The position numbers were made by a program, and so were the translations under genes. From NCBI GenBank assembly GCA_963402885.1, contig OY727094.1, positions 12,464,501 to 12,528,500 on the forward strand: a stretch of 64,000 nt of DNA, given 5' to 3'. The DNA is from Antedon bifida (Eukaryota; Echinodermata; Crinoidea; Comatulida; Antedonidae). This document shows positions 21,529 to 32,555 of this stretch, piece after piece (the first letter of the stretch is position 1; every line of letters begins with the position of its first letter). The notes beneath the pieces are model-generated. The model ran no database searches and was not told the origin of the DNA. It saw only the letters and a list, made by a program, of their open reading frames with translations.

Positions 21529-21640
21529 CTTGTGGTAGAAAAATTGTTATTAAGTACTTTGGTACTACGATCTGTAAGGCATGTACTTTAGGCCTAGTAC
21601 CACCACGATGTAACCGAACCACTTATTATACCAAAACGTT
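21529..21640 (-). pseudogene. L2-like RT remnant, upstream part (copy A)
   Basis: On the minus strand this gives [16 protein letters not shown], the start of RT motif B. It continues, across the 6.5-kb insertion, at 15035. In copy B the two halves are contiguous (31362-31625). Further upstream RT motifs are not recognisable. Confidence 0.7.
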
Positions 21641-21954
21641 GATCTAACCTTTGCAAAAATAAATCATACCGGCCCATCGATCGCATTCATCACAACACGT
21701 CACAATATGAGTACCGTCTTCAATGATTCAATGCACGCGTGTTTTTCGTTTTCTCTGATGCATGCGTCGTGATATGATAGAAAACTGCCATACACCGTCA
21801 ACGTACACGGATCCAATTAACAAGTCCGGCTGTTCATCGATGCACATTCCGCAACGGTACAGTAGTAAAATGAAGAGTTCTTTCAACAGTTTTGTTTCCA
21901 TGTGTCACAATCGGTTCTAATAACCAAGAAAACCAAGGCCAATATCTTGTCGCA

Positions 21955-22464
21955 TCATAAGCTACACGGGACATGCAGACGTGATAAAAATGTTTTTAAA
22001 AATACACGTTGTATAGACGCTTCTATGATATATGGCGAAGGACGGGACTGGTGTTTTAAAATTGTACGAACCTGTTCAATTTGGTTGGAGCAATACCGCC
22101 AAATGATGCGTGCTGGTACTCCGCCTAGTACGTCGTAAAGAAAAGGATTTACGCGTGAATTGTTTACATCTGTAAACATACTGACTGTTGAACAGAAAAA
22201 GGTGTTTACCGTTTTGTATAATCGAGGTTGGTTTGTCCAATGGTTTATTGTCTGTTCTGGCAAAATATCAACAAAAAGAGTCGGAAGTATTCTGTTCGAA
22301 ATGTCAACGTCGGCGACCATCAGTTGATTCGAGATTATTGAGATTTTAGTAAGAACCATTTTCGGCTCAGCTCTGGTGTAACTAATTAAAACTTTAACGA
22401 CGTCATCAGTCAATACGATTGGCCGACTGTCGAGACTAAACACTGGTATTTGTAGATCCAACAT
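21955..22464 (-). CDS. Unidentified protein sharing the VLGG motif (copy A)
   Basis: This is a 169-residue minus-strand ORF starting MLDLQIPVFSLDSRPIVL. It is mixed in character with no signal peptide or membrane segment. Residues 102-115 read NSRVNPFLYDVLGG, similar to residues 80-94 of the ORF at 12001-12390. The copy at 31992-32336 is 114 residues: substitutions turn the GG into D-stop, and about 130 bp corresponding to the following C-terminal part are deleted. Copy A therefore keeps the more complete version. I do not recognise the family and cannot tell whether it is host or viral. Confidence 0.4.
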   Translation of the reverse strand: MLDLQIPVFSLDSRPIVLTDDVVKVLISYTRAEPKMVLTKISIISNQLMVADVDISNRILPTLFVDILPEQTINHWTNQPRLYKTVNTFFCSTVSMFTDVNNSRVNPFLYDVLGGVPARIIWRYCSNQIEQVRTILKHQSRPSPYIIEASIQRVFLKTFLSRLHVPCSL

Positions 22465-22690
22465 AGGTTGCGTAGTTTATACAGTGACGAAACATGGTCG
22501 TTGATCAAATTACTGTTATTTTTTGGCCTTTTTTTAGTGTTTATCCTTAAAATTTAGGAAAGTGACAAAGCCTATCGTGTGCGCGGCCCATCAAGAAACA
22601 TCAGTGTGCCAAATGTAAGCACGTACCATTCAGCGGTTTCGGAGGAGATACGTAAAATTACGCGACATTAGTAGCATTAATATATAGATA
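22465..22690. other. Gap before the terminal palindrome (copy A)
   Basis: AT-rich, no ORF. It matches copy B at 32337-32555 with a few small indels (e.g. GACA inserted at about 32376, and bases lost near 32448 and 32477). I see no RNA gene. Confidence 0.4.
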
Positions 22691-22715
22691 CTTGGCAAAA
22701 TGTCATTTTGCCAAG
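22691..22715. repeat. 25-bp hairpin palindrome at the end of copy A
   Basis: CTTGGCAAAATG, a single T, then CATTTTGCCAAG: two perfect 12-base arms. The identical palindrome ends copy B (32556-32580), after which the two contexts diverge, so it marks the duplication breakpoint. A partial copy of the arm (TTGGCAAAATATTGTCAAAG) lies at about 32600-32619. Confidence 0.9.
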
Positions 22716-22904
22716 TATAATAGTAATAATAATAATAGATGTATATAATTATATATATATATATATAAATCATACTGTAAATTATATATATATATACATA
22801 CATACACACATACATACATACAAACATACACCATTCCGTTTCAATTGTATATACATACACATACACACATGTATATATTAATGCCATACATTTACTAATA
22901 AATG

Positions 22905-25211
22905 TTATGACTCCAACAGGAGTTCTATGACTGTGGTTTTAAAATGTTTCCTATATTTAATTTCCCGGACTTGTATTGGTATTTCGTTCCATATTTTCGT
23001 TCCTATACAGGTAATGGAAAATTGGCCGGATGTACTATTTGCCTTAGGTTGGTATAGATTTCCCTTACATTTTTGTCTAGTTTCATGTGAATGGGTGATA
23101 AGTGTTACATATTCGTTTAGATCATGAGGCAATTTATCGTGATACAAATCAAACATGAATAAGGAAATACATAATTTGTGTAACTTAAATACATACTAGC
23201 AAATTAAATTGTTTAAATAAAGGTTGAGAATGGGAGGTAAAGTCACTAAAAGAAATTGCTCTAACTGCCATTTTCTGAAGTAAAAAGAGGTTGTAAATAC
23301 GATGAATAAGTGCTTCCCCAAATCTCAAGGCCATACATGATATGTGGTTGTATAAATGATTTGTAAATTAATAAAAGAATATTCTGTGGAAGAAAATGTC
23401 TCAATTTAAAAATGATTCCAATTTTGCTTTTAATAGTAGTTCTAATTTTCTTGTTTTAATTCTAACATTCGGACATTAACTAATGTTTCAAATATTTTGG
23501 CTAAAATTGGTAGAACAGAAATAGGCCTGTAATTGTTTATAACATCTTTTTCTTCCTTCTTAAAAATAGGATACACCTTTGCTATTTTCAGAGCATCTGG
23601 GAAGATCCCATTATTAAATGATAAATTAAATACATGCTCAAGTGGTCTACTAATATGGGAAGCAGAGTCTTTGACTAGACGCCCAGACATGTAATCATAA
23701 CCAGATGACTTTTTTATATCTATATTTTAAATTAGATTTTCAATTTCATAATGTGTAATTGGTTTCAAGAAAAAAGAAGGCGTTATGGGATTTTGTAAAT
23801 AATCAGAAGGTGGTGTCGAGTTTTCATTAATTTTGCTGGCTAAATTTGGCCCTATATTAACAAAATAATTATTGAAAGTTGAAGCACAATTTTCTGGACC
23901 GTTACTTATTTGTTCACCCATGTCATTGACCACTCTGAGTGTATCGAGAGGATTTCCGTGATCATTAGAGTTAGATCCTTTAATTAGCATGTTTATATTG
24001 TTCCATATTTTTCCACTATCGTTTTTACAATTTCTGAACAGTTTACCGTAATATATTTTTTTAGCCTTTCTGATTACACTTATTAATATATTTCTGTACT
24101 TCTTATAGCGTGAAAATATCTCTGGATTAAAATTCCTTTTTATACACTTTGAGTACATTTTGTTCTTTTTGTTTATGCTTGTCTTGATTGCTTTGGAAAG
24201 CCAAGGTTTATCCACATGCTGTTTCTTTGGATTTTGCGTTGTAATTGGGGCATGTTTATCACAAACATTCAGAAATATATCATTAAAATTATTATAGGCT
24301 GTATTTGTATAATTGGTATCATACACTTCACTCCAATTACAATAAGCCAGTTCAGAAATAAAATGTTCAACTTTATAATTTTTAAAGTTTCTGTTTGTTA
24401 TAGTTATTGGCTTACCTTTTATTCTTAGGCCTAATGTAAAATCTTCAAAAACAGCAAAAATAGGAAAATGGTCAGATATGTCTGTATAAATTGTACCGGA
24501 ATGTATTTTAAATTTATGAATATTTGTATAAATATGATCAATTATTGTACTAGTAGTAAGCGTTTTTCTTGTTGGACTGTTTATAAGTTGAGTCATGCAA
24601 ATGCAATCCATTATTGAGAAAAAGTTATTATTAAGTGTGTTGTTGTCATTTGCATCCAAATTAAAATCCCCTAAGAGAATACAGTCCGTTTTATCAATGT
24701 TATTTTCCTTTAATGTATGAATAAGACTGTCTTGAAATTCTTTAATATTAGTATTTGGTTTTCGGTAGATAACACCTACAAGGATTTCAGAATTATTACT
24801 ATTTGCAACTTTTAACCACAAGGACTCAGTATGGGTAACATTGGCTTTTACAAGTTTATAATTTAAAGAAGAATGAATGTAGGCACCTACGCCGCCCCCA
24901 CGAGAATCCTCTCGACATACAACATCTAAATTATAATTCTGTAGCCGGTAAAGCTCAGGTTGGGAAATATTCCATACCTCTGAAATACCAATAATATTAA
25001 ATTTATATTTTAAAATTTAATTATTTTATATTATACAGGTTTCATAAAATAAATCGAGATTGTCGTAATTTTTACTTAAGGAGCGAATATTAACGTGTGA
25101 AGCGGAAAAGGCTTTATCTTGATAATTCATAAAGTTTTGATCAAAGTTATATGCATTTTGAACTGAATGCTTGACATTAAAGATATTAATTTCATTGTCT
25201 ATGTTATTCAT
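22905..25211 (-). pseudogene. CR1/Jockey-like LINE ORF2 remnant, RT core deleted (copy B)
   Basis: This is the counterpart of 4301-6612, with the same RT-core deletion, so the deletion pre-dates the duplication. The endonuclease part (23727-24821 and upstream) has LLGDFNLD, IDHIYTN and SDHFPI. Unlike copy A, the glycine run near 24895 has five Gs and keeps RGGGVGAY in frame. RT start: 23442-23690 (YRPISVLP, where A has YWPISVLP). C-terminal part: 22905-23156, with a frameshift near 23195 that breaks the longer frame seen in A. The two copies are thus decaying at different sites. Confidence 0.85.
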
Positions 25212-25442
25212 TTGTTTTGTTAAGAATGAAGAAAAGAAAAAAAATAAAAAGAAACAAAAAATTATCGAAAGGTGATGCTAACGGTATAATAATCGAGGTC
25301 ACATTAGTTTCAATTTCAAAATCGTGCTTATACCTAATGATAATACATTTATTTTCAAAATTAAATTACAAACAGTTATAAATGGTATTGTAAAATTCCG
25401 TGCATAACCATCGTATATCTATCTTTGGATTTAACAACATAA

Positions 25443-25631
25443 TTATAGATTGTTTAGTTCAGCCAATGTAAGAATGGTTAATTTTACTTCCCTGTCATTT
25501 CTGACTACTGTCGCCATCACCTTTCCATCGATTGACCATACGCTCTTTGTGCTTGGGTGCTTCTTGGCTTCAGCAAGTAGATTCCTTCTGTTCCATGTCA
25601 GGTCCTCTTGGATTGAAATACCACAATACAT
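25443..25631 (-). pseudogene. LINE ORF1 C-terminal fragment (copy B)
   Basis: Identical in protein sequence to the copy A fragment (IQEDLTWNRRNLLAEAK, KSVWSIDGK). The plus-strand word shared with the 87-bp satellite unit is at 25628-25659. Confidence 0.6.
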
Positions 25632-26317
25632 GATGTACAGGATGGTAAGGCCAGTGTATTACGTGTGTTACGTGGTATACAAGTGTAATGTATTGTATGG
25701 AAAAGAAGTTTACTTGTTGGGATCTGAAATATGGACATTTTTAAATCAAATGAATAACAGAATGACTGATACAAAAGTTCAAAAGTTTAGCAAGCTCATG
25801 GCTTTGTAATGGGATAAATGCAGAAGAAAGGTAAATAAAAAGGAGCCATGTAAGAATGTTCATAATCTGTGTGGTAAATGAAAAGGAAAGAAAGCCTTGC
25901 ATAGGAATTTGATTTTTCCAAACGCCTCTTAAACAAAATAGCATTTATTGCATGGAAGCATCTAATACTACTTTTTTACCGGTAGGTAACGTCATCAGAG
26001 AGATTAAACTTGGCATAATAATAATCTTGATTGGAAATCACACCTTTATATCGTTAGCACTCATGTCAAACAATGTGTCCAAGAATAATGAACAAAACAA
26101 AATCTTTAAAATGACAATAAGTCAAAAGCAATTAAAAACAATAACAATATATAAGAACACAACAACACAAACATTACTTATGGCATTGAATTATGTTCAA
26201 TATCATCAATAAATAAAGATGATCGTTTTTTCCATAACGTTTTACATAATGATTTACAAATGTCCACCACCAATCACCACCACCATCACACAGAATGCTG
26301 TCGTAGTGGTGCTTTAG

Positions 26318-26692
26318 GTGACAGGCTGTCACATCTGCCATTCGATTGGCTCCAAACAACGAATGAGAGAAAAAACAACAATGGACGTTCCAACGACGCT
26401 CAACATCACCATCAGACCGTCTGAACCACTCCATTTCGTTGTTGGAACACGTTGGTGCATTCTTGCTGACCGACCGCGTAACGTTTGTGACAGCCATACA
26501 ACTGATTCCGTTCGACAAGATCACAAACGAAGAAGAAGTATGTGGAGTCTGGTTTGGCTGGTTGGGAATGCCAATAAAACAGATATTAACAGAATAATGA
26601 AGGTGGAGCGGATAGTTGGTTGTTGCCAGGAGTCGGTGTCTGAGGCTTACAATAGTAAAATATCTAAAATGACCCAGAAATGTATGTTGTAG
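26318..26692 (+). pseudogene. Possible RT thumb remnant or conserved small ORF (copy B)
   Basis: 124 residues; the counterpart of 7764-8093, with an N-terminal extension. Few differences from copy A (K/E near NCCQ.SVSEAY, and silent changes). The minus strand is also open (26174-26707). Same reasoning and doubt as for copy A. Confidence 0.25.
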
Positions 26693-27690
26693 CCAACATT
26701 TTGACATTGTATCGATTGGAACGCCTTAGAATACGAAACAGTATATATCTGAGCCAAAAAGTGAATTTTATGATTTTATTTAAAAGGCCTATGAAGTCAC
26801 AAAGAACGTCATCTTCGGCATGTCTTCGGAAACAACGTCTTCGGAAGCATTGGAATGCTTGGTAATGTCACCCAAACAAAGTTCAAAGCTCAAAATGATC
26901 ATAAAGATGATGGATTGGTAAGTGTGATATTTTCTCTTCAAGAAATTGATACCAAATTTGACCGTTTTGGAGTAACTGTTTAGGTTATTATTATTATACG
27001 CAAAAGTGTAAATTTACAAATCGTGAACTTGACCATGCGAACGATTATATAGTGAAAAGGAATGTGTTTTGAAACTCGTGACATTGTCAATGTTCATGTG
27101 CCTCAAAAACCAATGGTTACGACAGTGCCATGATTCGGACACCTGGGGATTTCAAAGTTCATAGTTGGTAAAACTAAGCCGTCAGACAGATAGATGCACT
27201 ATAAGACTAAACGACGATGTTGTTCAATCAATGGCATACACTCAACGCTCAAGATCCCCTTCCTAACACTCGCACCATCTACAGTACACGAATGGCTTAA
27301 TTGTCATGCTGCTGCATGCGTCATGCGGCATTGGACACTTTCACCCATGAACATCTCCAGCCAATGTGAGTACGTCAATTAATGTGCAACATCAAAACAG
27401 TTCAAGACATGTGCCAGTACATTGAAATTACTTCAGCATGCCTTCAACAAACACTGCATGCAGCCAAAGTAATTGTACCTGTTCATTTTGCTAACACCTT
27501 CATCTTGTAATTATTGTCCAACACTAGCATTAACCTGTAACTCATACCCCCAAGCCTTCATTTCAGAAAGATGTTTTATATAAATTTCATTCTTTCTTAT
27601 TTCAGATATCACCATGCTAGCACAATAGCCCTTCCATCTGTCCAGACGAAACACATGGCATCTATCTCCACATCCGAAAAACTCTGGATG
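26693..27690. other. Gap without a recognised gene, copy B
   Basis: Matches 8094-9030. It has a roughly 40-bp insertion near 26828-26870 and a short replacement (TTATTATTATTATACGC) near 26985. The 62-residue plus frame at 27194-27382 is identical to that of copy A but unrecognised. Confidence 0.4.
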
Positions 27691-28028
27691 ATGCGTCTAA
27701 AGTCAGATACCACGGTGTGTAGATGACGTCAGTATATGAATTCTGGATGATGCGTCTAAAGTCAGATACCACGGTGTGTAGATGACGTCAGTATATGGGT
27801 TCTGGATGATGCGTCTAAAGTCAGATACCACGGTGTGTAGATGACGTCAGTATATGGGTTCTGGATGATGCGTCTAAACGCAGATACCACGTTGTGTAGA
27901 TGACGTCAGTATATGAGTTCTTGATGATGCGTCTAAAGTCAGATATCACGGTGTGTAGATGACGTCAGTATATGGGTTCTGGATGATGCGTCTAAAGGCA
28001 GATACCACGGTGTGTAGATGACGTCAGT
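27691..28028. repeat. 59-bp minisatellite, 6 units with TGACGTCA (copy B)
   Basis: Units start at 27694, 27753, 27812, 27871, 27930 and 27989, exactly 59 bp apart. Each holds the TGACGTCA palindrome. Flanks on both sides match copy A, so this is the same array with half as many units. Confidence 0.95.
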
Positions 28029-28194
28029 GGTTCGATAAAAAGACAACGTACATAATGTACTTGTTTTTATTTTATTTTTGTAAATACACATAATGGAGGT
28101 TATATGTATCCTCAACACGAGTCTCGAGCTATTTTTCAAAAAAACTCAATACATACACGGTCTGATATATCTTTGTGTTATTCCAAAAATACGA

Positions 28195-28667
28195 TCAATT
28201 TCTGGTACATCGGAAGCTGGTTTCACATAGGCATAATGTATAATCTATTCGATAAGTTCGAAGATGACAACAGTGAACCTCAACCGAACAGAAATTGGTG
28301 TCGGGAAGCGTCACTATTTTCGGTTCATAGGCAGTATCCGTACAAAGGAACACATAGCTCGTATACGGCATATAATGTCTCACGCGCTTGTTTGTTGTAT
28401 TTTCTTTGTGTCTCCAAATGAAAACATTTTTATGGTACACTACTATTGCGTAGACAAGTTTTCCAGTTGCATCTTCTGTTCACAAATTCTCCACCAAAGC
28501 AGGCAGCCTTCAACGTCTCGGTTTGGTAGCATTTTGCAAGCAAATATTTGCTTGTCGTTTACGCGAGCGATTATCTTTTGCCGTTTTATGGTCAATTTTA
28601 TAGATGAACGTTCGGCTACATACTGTCCAAACAACATCGGCTTACAGATTTCGTTGCCGTAAATCAC
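28195..28667 (-). CDS. Unidentified conserved ORF pair (copy B)
   Basis: Counterpart of 9909-10393: 28443-28667 (74 residues, identical) and 28195-28440 (81 residues; a 12-bp in-frame deletion and one substitution, L to P). Preservation of frame through the indel is mild evidence that this strand codes. No family recognised. Confidence 0.3.
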
Positions 28668-29218
28668 TCCCTGGCACGATGACAGGTGTTTAGCAAACGC
28701 GTTGACTTAACTTCAAATTTCTTGGTGTATCCAATCATTATACGTTTCACCTGTTTGTAAAGTGCTCTGTAAAGTCGTCTGTAAAGTTACAACGTGGTGA
28801 CGTCTCTGAACGTCAATATCAGTCTACCATCACTCTCGGCAAACATGAAAATCCGTTAGGCTTCATGAATCGAAACTGGTACTTGGATACTCATTACACG
28901 ATCTTTTAAGATTAAAAGATTAAAATTGTCGGGACGAAACTCTTAAAATCTGTTCCAACTCTTTACCATCCCGCATTGCTTAGTACATTGAAAAAGACTC
29001 TTTTCTGTTAAAAACTATCGACAATCATCTTCTGTCATTATGATGATGTTGAAAGCCATTAATGACAAAAATTATAAAAAACTATTATTATATTTTGTTT
29101 ATTATATAATGTGAGGAAAGCACGCAAGCTATGTTTAGACAATGCTGAAGTACAAATTTAAAAAAAAAAACGGAAAACGCTGGCTACACCTCAAGTCGGT
29201 TATGTTCCCCATCCCGGC

Positions 29219-29225
29219 ATATAAA
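29219..29225 (+). promoter_or_regulatory. TATA box of the F-box ORF (copy B)
   Basis: TATAAAT in the same context and spacing to the ATG as in copy A. Confidence 0.5.
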
Positions 29226-29277
29226 TGGATTTTCACGTTCTATCGAATGTCAGAGTCGGCCGAATAACAAGCAAAGA

Positions 29278-29478
29278 ATGGCAGGAGGACGAAGGAAACT
29301 GTCAACCGAAATGCTGCTGCACATTTTCTCGTTCTTGGATTACGTGTCGATGGTACAGTTGGCCAATTCAAGTCCCTTTATAACCACATGCCTCTATAGT
29401 TATTTCTGCCTTAACCTAATAGGAACAAAAATAATGAATCCGGCTACCATTGGCACGGCCACCAGTAAGGCGCATTGA
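29278..29478 (+). CDS. Short F-box domain protein (copy B)
   Basis: 66 residues, differing from copy A by Q to K near the C-terminus. Same F-box words (LSTEMLLHIFSFLDYVSMVQ) and the same abrupt end after GTATSKAH. Both copies keep start, frame and TATA box intact, but the age of the duplication may be too low for that to be informative. Confidence 0.55.
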   Translation: MAGGRRKLSTEMLLHIFSFLDYVSMVQLANSSPFITTCLYSYFCLNLIGTKIMNPATIGTATSKAH

Positions 29479-30271
29479 TAGTCTAGGTTCCAAAAATTAA
29501 TATTAGTAAAAAGATAAATATTTTGGCACATATCCATACTGCCTACTTGTAGTTTTTAGACAAAAACATCGAAACATAAAGACATTAACTACAAGTCTAG
29601 AATTCCATTAATTTATGTTTTTAATTATCAATAGTGGTGAGACTTAATAATGTTAATAAGAAATATACGAATAAACTGGTCTACGGAATTGTGTTTACTA
29701 CTGGTTTTATTTGGTACTTTTATGCAAATCTATACAGCAAACGATGAAACATTAGCTATTAATATAACTAATATAATAATAAATAATATCTACCCTTTGT
29801 AATGATATTATCAAGAGTTTCTCATAATATTCCAACGCCATCATCGGAACAATACGTTCAGGCGCGTTTTACGTGCTAAATTACTCATGAGCCATAAACT
29901 AAATTTCATATATCTTGCAATTATTTTAGCATTCGTAAGACACGGTTAAGAGAAGTATTTAATATCAGAGAATATACAATGAAAATTGATTATATTAAAA
30001 TCAATAAATGCAAATGAAAGAGTTAACATTGTTGATTGTGCATGTTAATGCTAAATGTTACAAATGTCTCTATTACGTCCGTTTTTTGATAGCTTCATAT
30101 TTGCTCTTTAGACAGAACCTTTCAGAAATGTGTATGTCGTTCAGAATGTCCGATGGAGTGAATGTAGCATATTCTTGTATGACTCATGAGCTATGGTGTC
30201 GAGTGGGGATGTAATTTGTTCATGGTAGATTTATATTCCTTTTGCATAGCCATCTGTGTGGCAGCTATGAC
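29479..30271. other. AT-rich gap after the F-box ORF (copy B)
   Basis: Matches 11205-12000 with small indels. The 68-residue plus frame at 30008-30214 corresponds to 11737-11943. Nothing further recognised. Confidence 0.35.
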
Positions 30272-30673
30272 CTAAGACGTTGGTAGACACAAGAGTCCCT
30301 GTGGAACATAAATGTTCTCTATGACATCGAACAGAGTGTTTGGTAGGAAACTGTGTTTTCTATTTATTTCAGGTTCAATACCACCCAGTACGTTATGATA
30401 CATAATGGTTAAGACGTCGCTGTTTGCGTTTTCTATAAATTCGCCAAAATCAACCTTAAGGCCTACGCTCTTGATGCACTGCCAAGTGGTCCTTTTCAGT
30501 TTCAATGTCGGTTTTCTCAACAAATCTGCTGGATGTGCTATCGTTGGATAAAACTCCATACTTTTCAAAATCCGTAAATCTGCTCTGGGAACAACGTTCC
30601 AGTGTGTTATCATACAATAAATATTCGTAAAACGAATAGACTGATAGCTAAGTAAAGATCGATGAATTTGCAC
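30272..30673 (-). CDS. Unidentified protein with an NS.V...VLGG motif (copy B)
   Basis: 133 residues. From IRFTNIYCMI onward it matches the copy A ORF with two substitutions (Q to H, H to Y). The first 13 residues come from foldback-element DNA joined by the copy B deletion and are not part of the original gene. No family recognised. Confidence 0.35.
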   Translation of the reverse strand: MQIHRSLLSYQSIRFTNIYCMITHWNVVPRADLRILKSMEFYPTIAHPADLLRKPTLKLKRTTWQCIKSVGLKVDFGEFIENANSDVLTIMYHNVLGGIEPEINRKHSFLPNTLFDVIENIYVPQGLLCLPTS

Positions 30674-30935
30674 ATGATTTAGACATTTTTATAAAATACA
30701 TAACATTTTCTACATTAGCTGGCGATTGTAACTACATAAGCTGGGAGGCAATTTTCGTTACTACATAAGCTGTTGACCGTTTCTACATTAGCTGGTGTTG
30801 ATGTATATTTACTACATAAGCTGTTGGTGTTTCTACATTAGCTGGAGGTTTTACTACATTAGCGGTGGATTGTTCTACATTAACGGTTGTTTCGACATTA
30901 GCTGGCGTTTTCGACATTAGCGGTTGTAACAGGCC
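30640..30935. mobile_element. Foldback element remnant: right outer arm only (copy B)
   Basis: Matches 13790-14082 of copy A closely, starting AGACTGATAGCTAAGTAAAG. The left arm and the centre are missing. The junction (CGTAAAACGA to ATAGACTG) is a clean deletion relative to copy A, of about 1.42 kb. Confidence 0.85.
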
Positions 30936-30974
30936 ACTGATCATTGATATCAGATTTACACGTTTCTAAAGAAT

Positions 30975-31625
30975 ATTTTATATTCTATTCTATAAGTTCG
31001 TATATGATGGCGCCCTACAATGAACAGAGCGCCTAACAATAACGCGTTCCAGATCCGCGGAGAGGTGACAGAAAAAGTATTGTCACCAGCTTTCCGACTA
31101 GATCGTGATACGAAAAGTCGGGTGAGATCATTAGAGGAGATAAGTTGACACCTGTAATTAAATGAAAGCGGATCACGGTTTAAAAAAAAGGTATAAAGGA
31201 AACAGAGTAAATATATTTATAAACAAAAACAATAATTTTGTACACAATTCTTTTTTTTATATGAAGACAATGGAGATATTTCAATATAAACCATCCGAAG
31301 GCTGATCCCGTCCACACGCAAAGACCAGCCTTGTTTCTGCAATTGCTGTAATCGATTGAGATCAACTTCGCGGGCACGGGCGCGGGCACCAAGCAAGGCG
31401 GACAGGAAGGTCGAATTCTATATACAACTGTATATCATCGGAATATTCATGAAAAAGGACGTTATGATTACGAATGATATCACCGATAGAAGATGTATAT
31501 AAGATAAAACCCAACGGTCCAACAATTGAACCTTGTGGTAGAAAAATTGTTATTAAGTACTTTGGTACTACGATCTGTAAGGCATGTACTTTAGGCCTAG
31601 TACCACCACGATGTAACCGAACCAC
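30975..31625 (-). pseudogene. L2/CR1-like LINE RT remnant, uninterrupted (copy B)
   Basis: The minus frame 31362-31625 (87 residues) holds [27 protein letters not shown] and [14 protein letters not shown] motifs B and C, with YADD changed to YSDD. After frameshifts, 31000-31250 carries the thumb region (RSNRKAG...PRIWNAL). Upstream motif A is not recognisable. This shows what copy A looked like before the Tx1-like LINE split it, although copy A has kept YADD. Confidence 0.75.
31521..31531. other. Unoccupied insertion site of the Tx1-like LINE
   Basis: A single AACAATTGAAC between GGTCC and CTTGTGG, identical to both flanks of the LINE in copy A. Confidence 0.95.
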
Positions 31626-31991
31626 TTATTATACCAAAACGTTGATCTAACCTTTGCAAAAATAAATCATACCGGCCCATCGATCGCATTCATCACAACA
31701 CGTCACAATATGAGTACCGTCTTCAATGATTCAATGCACGCGTGTTTTTCGTTTTCTCTGATGCATGCGTCGTGATATGATAGAAAACTGCCATACACCG
31801 TCAACGTACACGGATCCAATTAACAAGTCCGGCTGTTCATCGATGCACATTCCGCAACGGTACAGTAGTAAAATGAAGAGTTCTTTCAACAGTTTTGTTT
31901 CCATGTGTCACAATCGGTTCTAATAAAATAAAATTGTACGAACCTGTTCAATTTGGTTGGAGCAATACCGCCAGATGATGCGTGCTGGTAC

Positions 31992-32336
31992 TCAGTCTAG
32001 TACGTCGTAAAGAAAAGGATTTACGCGTGAATTGTTTACATCTGTAAACATACTGACTGTTGAACAGAAAAAGGTGTTTACCGTTTTGTATAATCGAGGT
32101 TGGTTTGTCCAATGGTTTATTGTCTGTTCTGGCAAAATATCAACAAAAAGAGCCGGAAGTATTCTGTTCGAAATGTCAACGTCGGCGACCATCAGTTGAT
32201 TCGAGATTATTGAGATTTTAGTAAGAACCATTTTCGGCTCAGCTCTGGTGTAACTAATTAAAACTTTAACGACGTCATCAGTCAATACGATTGGCCGGCT
32301 GTCGAGACTAAACACTGGTATTTGTAGATCCAACAT
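31992..32336 (-). pseudogene. Truncated copy of the second unidentified VLGG ORF (copy B)
   Basis: 114 residues, ending FLYDVLD-stop where copy A reads FLYDVLGGVPAR. About 130 bp downstream in sense (equivalent to about 21925-22055) is deleted. One other residue differs (T/A in ILPTLF). It is a clearly pseudogenised counterpart of 21955-22464. Confidence 0.6.
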
Positions 32337-32555
32337 AGGTTGCGTAGTTTATACAGTGACGAAACATGGTCGTTGAGACATCAAATTACTGTTATTTTTT
32401 TGCCTTTTTTTAGTGTTTATCCTTAAAATTTAGGAAAGTGACAAATCGTGTGCGCGGCCCATCAAGAAACATCAGTGTAAGCACGTACCATTCAGTGGTT
32501 TTGGAGGAGATACGTAAAATTACGCGACAAAATTAGTAGCATTAATATATAGATA

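Larger units (their letters stand above)
4011..22715. repeat. Segmental tandem duplication, copy A (contains the LINE insertion)
   Basis: Copy A starts at the microsatellite word TATAATAGTAATAATAATAA (4011) and ends with a 25-bp hairpin palindrome at 22691-22715. The whole succession of features recurs in the same order and orientation at 22716-32580, with only scattered substitutions. Copy A differs by the 6.5-kb LINE at 15036-21517, six extra 59-bp repeats, a 1.4-kb segment (about 12366-13785) holding the left half of a foldback palindrome, an extra copy of about 14131-14403, and about 130 bp near 21930-22055. Confidence 0.95.
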
